Origin: CAZJRB01 sp964547995
GTDB taxonomy: Bacteria; Planctomycetota; Planctomycetia; Pirellulales; Thermoguttaceae
Reading direction: 5' to 3'
DNA length: 36,560 bases
Assembly (NCBI GenBank): GCA_964547995.1
Contig: CAZJRB010000076.1
Coordinates: 1 to 36,560, forward strand
Below are positions 23,514-30,947 of this stretch, one piece after another. The translations under genes were made by a program, and so were the position numbers. The notes beneath the pieces were generated by a model, which saw nothing but the letters and a program-made list of their open reading frames with translations, was not told the DNA's origin and did not search any database. Numbering within the stretch: the first letter of the stretch is position 1; every line of letters starts with the position of its first letter.

Positions 23514-25280
23514 TCAACGGGTAATTTTGATGCCCAATTCGCGAAGTTGTCGAGCGTCGACCTTGCCGGGCGCCCCGGTCATCAGGTCGGTTGCCTTTTG
23601 TGTCTTTGGGAAGGCGATCACATCGCGAATGCTGTCCATCCCGCTGAAGAGCATTACCAGCCGGTCGATTCCCAGGGCGATTCCTCCATGAGGGGGAGCC
23701 CCGTACTGGAGGGCATCCAGAAGGAACCCGAAACGATTTCTGGCGGTTTCCGCGTCGATACCAAGCAGTCCGAAGACCTGGCTCTGGAGTTGCTGGTCGT
23801 GAATTCGGATAGTCCCGCCGCCCGCCTCCGACCCGTTGACCACCAGGTCGTACGCCTGGGCACGGCACTTGCCGGGGTCGGTGCCAAGCAAGGGAACATC
23901 CTGTTTCCGCGGCGTGGTAAAGGGGTGGTGCACGGCCATCCAGCCGCCCTCTTCCTCGTCCTCGGCAAACATCGGAAACTCGACCACCCAGGAGAAGTGC
24001 ATTTCCTTCGGATCGCACAACTTCAATTCCGCTCCGAGCCGCTTGCGCAGACCGTAAAGGGCTTTGCAGGTGGTTTCCCACCGGTCGGCAACGAACAGCA
24101 GCAGATCGCCGGGTTCGGCGTCCATTCGCTCGGCGATTTCCGCCTTGACCTGGTCGGTGAAGTTCTTTGCAGACGGCGAGGCCAACTTGCCGTCGGCGTC
24201 CACTTTGAACCAAACCAGGCCCTTCGCGCCGAAATCCTCGCGGACATAATCGGTCAACTCGTCGATTCCCTTGCGGGAATAGTTGTCGGCCGCGCCTTTG
24301 GCGTTGATGCCGCGGACCTTTCCACCCGACTCGACGGCCCCGGAAAACACGCGGAATTCCGTCTTGCCCGCCAGATCGGAGACATCGACCAACTCCATTC
24401 CGAAACGCAGATCGGGGGCGTCGTGGCCGAATCGTTCCATCGCCTCGTCGTATGTCATTCGTTCCAGCGGAAGCGAAACGTCCAGGCCCAGAATTTCCTT
24501 CGCCAACCGGGCTACCAGCCCATCGACCACCTCCATTACGTCGTCGGCTTCGACAAACGACATTTCGAGGTCGAGTTGCGTGAACTCCGGCTGGCGGTCG
24601 GCCCGAAGGTCTTCGTCGCGAAAACATCGAGCAATCTGAACGTAACGATCGTAACCGGCAACCATCAATATCTGCTTGTAGAGTTGAGGAGACTGCGGCA
24701 GGGCGTAAAACGCCTCGTCATGGATCCGGCTGGGGACGAGGTAGTCCCGGGCGCCTTCCGGCGTACTTCGGCCGAGCACCGGTGTCTCGACGTCGATGAA
24801 TCCCAGCACATCGAAGTAGTCCCGCATAACCTTGACCATGCGATGCCGCAACATGAGCGACTCTTGCATCTCGGCCCGGCGCAGATCAATGTAGCGATAT
24901 CTCAGGCGAAGGTCCTCGCCCGGCAGTTCCGCGGTGCCGGGCTGAAACGGCGGAGTCTTGCTGCGATTGAGCGTCTCCATGTGTTGCACGCGAATTTCAA
25001 CCTCGCCGGTAGCCAGCTTGGGATTCACCGTGCCTTCGGGGCGCAGGGCTACCTTGCCCCGGACCAGCACCACGAATTCCGACCGCAGCGCCTTGGCTTC
25101 CTGAAGTGTCTCATCGCCGCTTTCCGGAGCGAAGACGGCCTGGGTCTTGCCGTAGCGGTCGCGCAAGTCGATAAACAGAACCCCGCTGTGGTCTCGACAG
25201 GTATCGACCCAGCCGCAGAGAGTAACCTCTTCACCCACGTGTTCCGCACGCAGTTCATTACAAGTGTGAGTCCGGAGCAA
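23514..25280 (-). CDS. aspS: Aspartyl-tRNA synthetase, bacterial type
   Basis: This encodes 588 residues, close to the usual 590. It attaches aspartate to tRNA-Asp in the cytoplasm. The N-terminal anticodon-binding OB domain is at EEVTLCGWVDTCRDHSG. Class II motif 2 is ARCFRDEDLRADRQPEFTQL, the bacterial GAD insertion lies in the middle (FGMELVDVSDLAGKTEFRVF) and motif 3 is GIALGIDRLVMLF near the end, followed by IAFPKTQKATDLM. The frame stays open to 25358, but the translation start is taken as TTG 25280. GGGAGG lies six bases upstream, and the protein then begins LRTHTCNELRAEHVG, as in homologues. A palindrome and a promoter lie upstream. Confidence 0.95.
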   Translation of the reverse strand: MLRTHTCNELRAEHVGEEVTLCGWVDTCRDHSGVLFIDLRDRYGKTQAVFAPESGDETLQEAKALRSEFVVLVRGKVALRPEGTVNPKLATGEVEIRVQHMETLNRSKTPPFQPGTAELPGEDLRLRYRYIDLRRAEMQESLMLRHRMVKVMRDYFDVLGFIDVETPVLGRSTPEGARDYLVPSRIHDEAFYALPQSPQLYKQILMVAGYDRYVQIARCFRDEDLRADRQPEFTQLDLEMSFVEADDVMEVVDGLVARLAKEILGLDVSLPLERMTYDEAMERFGHDAPDLRFGMELVDVSDLAGKTEFRVFSGAVESGGKVRGINAKGAADNYSRKGIDELTDYVREDFGAKGLVWFKVDADGKLASPSAKNFTDQVKAEIAERMDAEPGDLLLFVADRWETTCKALYGLRKRLGAELKLCDPKEMHFSWVVEFPMFAEDEEEGGWMAVHHPFTTPRKQDVPLLGTDPGKCRAQAYDLVVNGSEAGGGTIRIHDQQLQSQVFGLLGIDAETARNRFGFLLDALQYGAPPHGGIALGIDRLVMLFSGMDSIRDVIAFPKTQKATDLMTGAPGKVDARQLRELGIKITR

Positions 25281-25286
25281 AGTTCG

Positions 25287-25292
25287 CCTCCC
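25287..25292 (-). promoter_or_regulatory. Ribosome-binding site for the aspS TTG start
   Basis: GGGAGG on the minus strand (25292-25287) lies six bases before TTG 25280. No ATG or GTG lies at a proper distance, so the rare TTG start is well supported. Confidence 0.75.
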
Positions 25293-25318
25293 TTGTGGCG
25301 GGCGGCAGGTAAAGATTT

Positions 25319-25387
25319 CCCCGCAGCTACGGTCGCCAGACCGTGGATCGAACCGCACTCCACCGTCTGGCGACGGCGGCTACGGGT
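25319..25387. repeat. Imperfect palindrome in the aspS leader (GTCGCCAGACGG type)
   Basis: The arm 25319-25346 and the reverse complement of 25360-25387 share the core GTCGCCAGAC, CCG/GTGG ends and a GTAGC-like tip, with a few mismatches, around a 13-bp centre. It lies between the promoter and the aspS ribosome site, so it would be present in the aspS messenger. Confidence 0.7.
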
Positions 25388-25444
25388 AAATTCTCTTCCG
25401 CCGCTCGCCTATCGCATTCGTTCAACCCGGTACCGGAGTTGCCT

Positions 25445-25473
25445 ATTCTAGCTTCCCTTTCCCCACGCGCAAA
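25445..25473 (-). promoter_or_regulatory. Candidate promoter for aspS
   Basis: On the minus strand TAGAAT (25450-25445) matches TATAAT at five of six bases. A weak -35, TTTGCG, lies 17 bp upstream (25473-25468). A start near 25438 would give a leader of about 158 nt that includes the palindrome. Confidence 0.35.
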
Positions 25474-25681
25474 GGCTCATTCGCCCCTTGCACAAAACCG
25501 GGGGCATATACCACGCTGCGTGGGCATGTCGCAAATACCGCAAAAAAGGGCTACATGACCACACAAGCGTGCCATGACACCCGTCAATCAGGGGTTCCGC
25601 AACAGAAACTCCGTTCCCCCGTCAGAGAGCCGTTGAAGCAGATGTCACCCACATGGCAAGCCGGCAACCGGCCGAAGCGGA
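25474..25681. other. Intergenic region between aspS and glgX, no gene seen
   Basis: Both flanking genes are on the minus strand. Short frames here resemble nothing. No hairpin with a T-tract was found after the glgX stop at 25682. Confidence 0.5.
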
Positions 25682-27844
25682 TCAACACAGCACGTCTTCT
25701 GCCACATAGCATGCCAGCGATCGGCCTCCCATTTGGATCCGGCCGTCGGCCGGCGGGGCGGGACCGTCGAGATCGGGGTAGACGTCCTCGGGGCTGGCGG
25801 CCGCTGTGTTGACGAACAACTTCCACGGCAGGCCCAACGCAATCGGCGGGAACCCACACTCTCGCGCCTCGGGGGCCGCGTGGCAGATAAACAATACGTG
25901 GTGGTTCGGCAAATCGAGCGGGCTTCGGCGCGGGACCGCCGCCAAAAGGCACGTCAACGTGCAATCGCTGTTGGACCAGTCGGCCGGCTTGCCCTGGGCG
26001 TCGTACCAGCTTGCGTCGGGCAGTCCGCCGGGGCGGACCGGTTTGCCCTGCAGAAAGTTCTCCTGGCGAACCGCCGGTTCCGCCTTGCGAAACTCGATGA
26101 GCGCCTCGACGAATCGGCGAAGCCCCCGGTTTTTTTCGGCCAACCGCCAATCGAACCAGGAAAGGACGTTGTCTTGGCAGTAAGCGTTGTTGTTGCCGCG
26201 CTGCGTGCGGCGGCACTCGTCACCCGAGAGCAGCATGGGTACCCCCTGGCTCAACAGCAACGACGCGAGCATGTTCTTGACCTGCCGCTCGCGGATCTGC
26301 ACGATTGCCTTGCGGCGCGTCGGTCCCTCAATCCCGTAGTTGCAACTGTAGTTGTTGTTGTCGCCGTCGCAATTACCCTCGCCGTTTGCCTCGTTGTGTT
26401 TCTCGTTGTAGGCGACCAGATCGTTCAGCGGAAAACCGTCGTGCGAAGTGATGAAGTTGATGCTGTGATAGGGGCGCCGCCCGCTCGGCTGGTAGAGGTC
26501 GCTCGATCCCGCCAGGCGGGTTGCCAAGGATGAAACCTTGTGGGAATCGCCCCGCCAGAATCGCCGCAAGTCGTCCCGATACCGGCCGTTCCACTCCGAC
26601 CAGCGGAGGTTGGCGAACGACCCTACCTGGTAGGCGCCGGCCGCGTCCCAGGCCTCGGCGATGATCTTCGTGTCGGCCAGCAGGGGGTCTTCGCTGATGG
26701 CTTCGACCACCGGCGGGTTGGGACGCAGCTCCCCCTCGCGGTCGCGGCTGAGAATCGAAGCCAGGTCGAAACGAAATCCGTCGACGTGGTAATTGTGTAC
26801 CCAATGCCGCAGGCAGTGGAAGATCAGCTCGCGGACGATCGGATGGTTCCCGTTGAGCGTGTTTCCGCACCCCGAATAATTGCGATAGGTCGCACCGCCG
26901 TTCTCGAGCATGTAATACACGCGGTTTTCCAGGCCTTTGAAACCGAACGTCGGGCCGTATTCGTTTCCTTCAGCCGTATGGTTGAAGACAACGTCGAGGA
27001 TCACCTCAATCCCGGCCCGGTGCAGTGCGAGAACCATCTCCTTGAATTCGCGGACTTGGGCGCCCGGCTCCTTGCCGACCGCATAACCGCGGTGGGGCGC
27101 GAACAACGCGATAGGGTCGTAGCCCCAATAATTGGGCCGGTCGGGCTTCTGGCCGAGGCAGTCGTAGATCGGAAATTCGTGGACCGGCATCAGTTCAACG
27201 GCCGTAACGCCCAGCGACTGCAAATACGGGATCTTCTCAATGATCCCGAGGTACGTACCGGGATGTTCCACACCGCTGGACCGTGCGCGGGTGAAGCCGC
27301 GGACGTGCATTTCGTAAATGACCGTTTCCGCCAGGGGGCGCCGCAGGTGGCGGTCGCCCCGCCAGTCAAACTCGTCGTTGACCACGACACACTTTGGTGG
27401 ACGGACGATCCCGCCGTCCGCCGGGAGAAAATGACCTGCCAGGGCCTTTGCGTAGGGGTCGATCAATCGGGCTTGGGGATCAAAGCGATGCCCTTGCTGC
27501 GGCTCGTGGGGGCCGTCGGCCTGAAAGTGATAGAGTTGCCCCGGCGCCACCCCCGGGACAAACACACTCCAGATATCGCCCCACCGGTTCAAGTCGGGGT
27601 CGAAGTCAACGATCTCGGTCGGCTCGGGGTCGGTTGTCTCGTTGTACAACAGCACCCGCATCGTAGTGGCTGACCGGCTGAAAACGACAAATTGAACCCC
27701 CCCATCGTGGATGATCGCCCCGTAAGGAAGAGGGAATGTAAACCGTAATGCACCAGGACGCTCGCTCATAAGAATAGGCTTAGCAGTGCGGATCGGCAAC
27801 GGACCCGCTTGTAGGGTATACCATTGATTCACATCGAAAGACAT
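25682..27844 (-). CDS. glgX: Glycogen debranching enzyme, isoamylase type
   Basis: This encodes up to 720 residues. It hydrolyses alpha-1,6 branch points in glycogen or limit dextrins in the cytoplasm. An N-terminal CBM48-like domain (YGAIIHDGGVQFVVFSRSAT) is followed by a GH13 barrel. The catalytic Asp is Asp360 in DGFRFDLAS, the acid/base Glu is Glu397 in IIAEAWD and the transition-state Asp is Asp469 in FITSHDGF. ILDVVFNHTAEG and LLSGDECRRTQRGNNNAYCQDN are typical of GlgX. Two starts are possible. ATG 27844 adds 25 residues without family resemblance, and ATG 27769 (MSERPGALRF) begins nearer the conserved domain. Neither has a ribosome site. No other glycogen gene lies in the window. Confidence 0.93.
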   Translation of the reverse strand: MSFDVNQWYTLQAGPLPIRTAKPILMSERPGALRFTFPLPYGAIIHDGGVQFVVFSRSATTMRVLLYNETTDPEPTEIVDFDPDLNRWGDIWSVFVPGVAPGQLYHFQADGPHEPQQGHRFDPQARLIDPYAKALAGHFLPADGGIVRPPKCVVVNDEFDWRGDRHLRRPLAETVIYEMHVRGFTRARSSGVEHPGTYLGIIEKIPYLQSLGVTAVELMPVHEFPIYDCLGQKPDRPNYWGYDPIALFAPHRGYAVGKEPGAQVREFKEMVLALHRAGIEVILDVVFNHTAEGNEYGPTFGFKGLENRVYYMLENGGATYRNYSGCGNTLNGNHPIVRELIFHCLRHWVHNYHVDGFRFDLASILSRDREGELRPNPPVVEAISEDPLLADTKIIAEAWDAAGAYQVGSFANLRWSEWNGRYRDDLRRFWRGDSHKVSSLATRLAGSSDLYQPSGRRPYHSINFITSHDGFPLNDLVAYNEKHNEANGEGNCDGDNNNYSCNYGIEGPTRRKAIVQIRERQVKNMLASLLLSQGVPMLLSGDECRRTQRGNNNAYCQDNVLSWFDWRLAEKNRGLRRFVEALIEFRKAEPAVRQENFLQGKPVRPGGLPDASWYDAQGKPADWSNSDCTLTCLLAAVPRRSPLDLPNHHVLFICHAAPEARECGFPPIALGLPWKLFVNTAAASPEDVYPDLDGPAPPADGRIQMGGRSLACYVAEDVLC

Positions 27845-28039
27845 GCCGACCCGGGGGAGTTAAGTTCTAGATGCGAAAGATAGGCAAAATAGAGATGTGC
27901 TGTTGGGTTAATATCCCGACTCATCCCTATTTGTCGGTTTTTCGGCACGAGAACCTTTGGTTTCTGCACACGAGAAAAATCGGCGTGCTTTCGTAACGCC
28001 GGGCAGAACAGCGTTTTGGGATCACGCTATGCGCAAAGA

Positions 28040-28071
28040 ACGGACGGCAGACCGGGGGGACTGCCGTCCGT
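28040..28071 (-). terminator. Hairpin after the cytochrome c'-like lipoprotein gene
   Basis: ACGGACGGCAG (28040-28050), a ten-base loop and its exact reverse complement (28061-28071) form an 11-bp stem 48 bp after the stop of the minus-strand gene. On the minus strand TTCTTTG follows; on the plus strand TTTTG. It fits a terminator or a REP-like palindrome. The rest of the gap to glgX (27845-28039) shows no gene. Confidence 0.55.
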
Positions 28072-28118
28072 TTTGAGAATCGCTTCTTGTGCCAAAGCGG
28101 CCTTGGCTGTGAATCGGG

Positions 28119-29195
28119 CTATTCCGTAGCCTCCTCTTTCTCCAGTTCCTCCTCGTGAAAGACCGCGTGGCAGTCGTCGCAACTCTTGCCCAGGGCCTCC
28201 ATCGCTTTGGCCGTGGCATCCTGATCGCCCGCCCGGATTCCGGCGTTGACGGCCGCAGCGGCGTCGCGCATTTGGACGCAAAACTTCTCCCACTCGGCCA
28301 CCGCGTCGGGTTTCTCCGTGTCGCTTGCATTGGCAATGGAGCCGTGTGCAATGACGGCAATCACGGCGGACATGCCTCGGGTGTCTTCGGCCTTGGACTT
28401 GAAGCGGCTGCCCTTGACGTATCGCTTCAATTTCGTGTTGACCAGCGGAACTTGCTCCATCAACTCGGGCAAGGCTGCAACCTTCTCCCACTTCAGTTCA
28501 ACCTCGGCGGCGCCCTCGCCGGCAGCAGCCTTCTTGACGGCGGCAACGGCCGCCTTGGCTGTGGCGTAGTCTTCGGCCTTGGCCAAATCCTGGGCGGCCT
28601 TCATCATCGCGGCGGCGCTCGCTTTGTACTTGCTGTCTTGGTCGTTAAGCCCCAGCCCCAGGGCAATCAGGATTAGCGTGTTGGCCTTCTTGCCGATCGC
28701 GCCCTCCGACTCCTTGTAGTCCTCTTCCGTTTCGACGGCGGCATCCAGCTTCTCGATATACTCCGGTACCTGGGCGGCCAGGTCGTCGGCGGGAGCAAAA
28801 CTCGAAATGGCGCCCTCGGCAGCCGGTTCTTCGGCAGGTTTGGCCGCCACTTCTTCCGTCGTCTCTTCGGCAGGTTTCTCGGCCCCTTCTCCTTCTTCCG
28901 GCCCCTCCTTGATCTCCACAGGCGGCTCCGTGGGGGCATCGGCGGCCTCTTCAGCAGCCTCATCCACGATCTCTTCCGAGACCTCTTTCACCTCTTTCTC
29001 CAGGGTTTCCTCGGACGGCTCCTCGGCGACCTCTTTCACCTCTTTTCCCTCTTCAACAACGGCCTGCTTTGCGGGCGGCTTCACCTTTGCAGGTTTCTTA
29101 GGCGGCTCGCACCCCGTCAATACGACGCCGACTGCCAGCACGCAGACCAGAAGCAAGGATACCGAAAACCAACTCCTCCGACTTGTCGAACTCAT
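28119..29195 (-). CDS. Cytochrome c'-like lipoprotein with a long acidic linker
   Basis: This encodes 358 residues. ATG 29195 has GAGGAGA upstream and a lipoprotein signal ending in LTGC (Cys29). Residues about 40-140 are a Glu/Pro/Ala-rich low-complexity linker. The region 150-358 is helical. Near the C-terminus is SCDDCHAVFHEE, with Cys339, Cys342 and His343 giving one CXXCH heme-attachment site, as in cytochrome c' and cytochrome c556. It would be a monoheme c-type cytochrome facing the periplasm. The upstream in-frame ATG at 29288 lies before the promoter at 29273-29301 and is rejected. Function could be electron transfer or gas binding (inference). No other c-type cytochrome gene is adjacent; cytochrome maturation genes are not in the window. 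Confidence 0.83.
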   Translation of the reverse strand: MSSTSRRSWFSVSLLLVCVLAVGVVLTGCEPPKKPAKVKPPAKQAVVEEGKEVKEVAEEPSEETLEKEVKEVSEEIVDEAAEEAADAPTEPPVEIKEGPEEGEGAEKPAEETTEEVAAKPAEEPAAEGAISSFAPADDLAAQVPEYIEKLDAAVETEEDYKESEGAIGKKANTLILIALGLGLNDQDSKYKASAAAMMKAAQDLAKAEDYATAKAAVAAVKKAAAGEGAAEVELKWEKVAALPELMEQVPLVNTKLKRYVKGSRFKSKAEDTRGMSAVIAVIAHGSIANASDTEKPDAVAEWEKFCVQMRDAAAAVNAGIRAGDQDATAKAMEALGKSCDDCHAVFHEEELEKEEATE

Positions 29196-29272
29196 GAGTG
29201 TCTCCTCAAAACAGCGTGATTCGCCCGCAAACTCGCCCCGGAAACCGGGCCCGGGGTGAAAAACCGGCCCCG

Positions 29273-29301
29273 AGTTTTGCACGTTCAAGCACGCCTGTCA
29301 A
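29273..29301 (-). promoter_or_regulatory. Promoter for the cytochrome c'-like lipoprotein gene
   Basis: On the minus strand a perfect TTGACA (29301-29296), a 17-bp spacer and AAAACT (29278-29273, three of six matches) precede ATG 29195 by about 70 nt of leader. This excludes the alternative start at 29288. Confidence 0.45.
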
Positions 29302-29425
29302 GGAAGGGGCGTAGGGCGGGTGCTTGTACCCACGCAGACCCCGGGAAATCTCGGCAATCGTTAAATAACGGTTTGTTTCGAACCGCCATACAAGGCTGCC
29401 TCCACACCAACAGGGGGGGCGCCTT

Positions 29426-29453
29426 TTCCAACCGGTCACCGCCACATTACAAT
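29426..29453 (+). promoter_or_regulatory. Candidate promoter for purM
   Basis: TACAAT (29448-29453) matches the -10 consensus at five of six bases; TTCCAA 16 bp upstream is a weak -35. The start would be near 29460, about 26 nt before ATG 29486. Confidence 0.35.
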
Positions 29454-29485
29454 ACGGCACTTCACATCCCCACCCGACTGCTGCC

Positions 29486-30559
29486 ATGGCCAAAGCCACG
29501 TACAAAGACGCCGGCGTCGACCTGGATGCGTATGCCCAGGCAATGAGCCGGCTCCCGGCAATGGTTTCGCGGACCCAGACTCCCCGCGTGCTCAAGCTCG
29601 AAGGCGGCTTCGCCGGGTTGTTTCAGCTCGATTTCGACAACCCGCTGTTTGCCCGCCGCTACAAGGACCCGGTCTTGGTCGCGTGTACCGACGGCGTGGG
29701 AACCAAGCTGAAGCTGGCCGCGACCATGGGGATTCACAACACAGTGGGTATCGACCTGGTCGCGATGAGCGTCAACGACGCGATCTGCTGCGGCGCGGAG
29801 CCGCTGTTCTTTCTCGACTACGTCGCAATGCCCAGGGACGATCCACCGCTTCTGGAACAGATCGTCGAGGGAATTACCGAAGGCTGCCTGCAAAGCGATT
29901 GTGCCTTGCTCGGCGGCGAGACGGCCATCATGCCCGACCTTTATTCCGAGGGCGACTACGACCTGGCCGGCTTTTGTGTGGGCGTGGTCGAGCGAAGCCA
30001 CCTGATCGACGGTTCGGCGATTGCACCCGACGACCTCGTGATCGGTGTCGCGTCGGCCGGTCTCCACTCGAACGGATTCAGCCTCGTGCGAAAGATCGTC
30101 TTCGAAATTGTGGGGCTGAAAGTCGAGGACCGGGTCGAAGAACTGGGGCAAACCGTCGGTGAAACCCTCTTGGAACCAACCCGCATCTATGCCCGACCCG
30201 TGCGCCAAATCCTGAACTACTACAAGGTGAAGCAAGTCGTCCACGGCATCGCCCACATTACCGGCGGGGGGTTGCTCGAGAACCTTGGACGCATCTTGCC
30301 CAACGGCATCCGCGTAACGATCGACCGCGGCAGTTGGCCGGTGCCGCCGGTGTTTCCGTGGCTTCAGCAGATCGGCGACGTCGAGTCGGCGGAGATGGAC
30401 CGGGTCTTCAACATGGGCATCGGCCTGGTGCTGGTAGTTGCCCCATTCTACGCCGAGAGCATCCGCCACCAGTTAAAACGCTCCGGCCTGGCAAGCTGGC
30501 AAATCGGCCGGGTGCGGGAGGGGGATCGCGGCGTCGTGTGGTCGAAGCGAAAGAAGTAG
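29486..30559 (+). CDS. purM: Phosphoribosylformylglycinamidine cyclo-ligase
   Basis: This encodes 357 residues, near the usual 345-350. It performs the fifth step of purine synthesis, ATP-dependent closure of the imidazole ring to give aminoimidazole ribotide, in the cytoplasm. The family signatures are the N-terminal TYKDAGVDLDAY, TDGVGTKLKLA, GIDLVAMSVNDAICCGAEPLFFLDY, GGETAIMP, GVASAGLHSNGFSLVRK and HITGGGLLENLGRILP. ATG 29486 has no strong ribosome site but is the only start that yields the conserved N-terminus. It is divergent from the cytochrome c'-like gene and no other pur gene is in the window. Confidence 0.97.
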   Translation: MAKATYKDAGVDLDAYAQAMSRLPAMVSRTQTPRVLKLEGGFAGLFQLDFDNPLFARRYKDPVLVACTDGVGTKLKLAATMGIHNTVGIDLVAMSVNDAICCGAEPLFFLDYVAMPRDDPPLLEQIVEGITEGCLQSDCALLGGETAIMPDLYSEGDYDLAGFCVGVVERSHLIDGSAIAPDDLVIGVASAGLHSNGFSLVRKIVFEIVGLKVEDRVEELGQTVGETLLEPTRIYARPVRQILNYYKVKQVVHGIAHITGGGLLENLGRILPNGIRVTIDRGSWPVPPVFPWLQQIGDVESAEMDRVFNMGIGLVLVVAPFYAESIRHQLKRSGLASWQIGRVREGDRGVVWSKRKK

Positions 30560-30589
30560 GGGCTCGAGCATGTAGCGTTTTTTTCAGAA

Positions 30590-30609
30590 CGTTTGCCGTC
30601 CGGCAAACG
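30590..30609. repeat. Intergenic hairpin between purM and the small membrane gene
   Basis: CGTTTGCC (30590-30597), GTCC and GGCAAACG (30602-30609) form a perfect 8-bp stem in the 61-bp gap between the convergent genes. The T-tract lies before the stem on the plus strand, so termination efficiency is unclear. Confidence 0.6.
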
Positions 30610-30620
30610 AAAAGCATCCG

Positions 30621-30911
30621 TTAATGGTCCTCGATTTGCCGTTGTTCATCGGCGGGATCGCTGTCCGCTGAAGAACCCGTCTTTGTGACCGCTCGAAGAG
30701 TTGTGATCACCTCAAAGCATTTACCCGCGATCGCTCCAACTACAAACACTGCCCCCACACCGATCGCAATCATGGCAAACACCCCTTCCGTGAGGAACGG
30801 CACAAAAAGATTGATGAAAAGGAGTAGTCCGCCACCAAAGAAGGCCATGAGAAACAGCGCGAACAGAACGGCAAGGATCGGATGTAGCTTATGGTCGTCG
30901 TTCGTGTTCAT
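30621..30911 (-). CDS. Small two-span membrane protein
   Basis: This encodes 96 residues. Two hydrophobic spans (about 11-35 and 42-62) with short charged ends suggest a small inner-membrane protein; no family was recognised. ATG 30911 lies 37 bp after the dsbD stop on the same strand, so it is probably the last gene of a dsbD transcript. No clear ribosome site is seen. A functional link to DsbD is only suggested by position. Confidence 0.6.
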   Translation of the reverse strand: MNTNDDHKLHPILAVLFALFLMAFFGGGLLLFINLFVPFLTEGVFAMIAIGVGAVFVVGAIAGKCFEVITTLRAVTKTGSSADSDPADEQRQIEDH

Positions 30912-30947
30912 CGCAGCGTAACACCGGCGAGCAAGGAGGGAAGCAAG

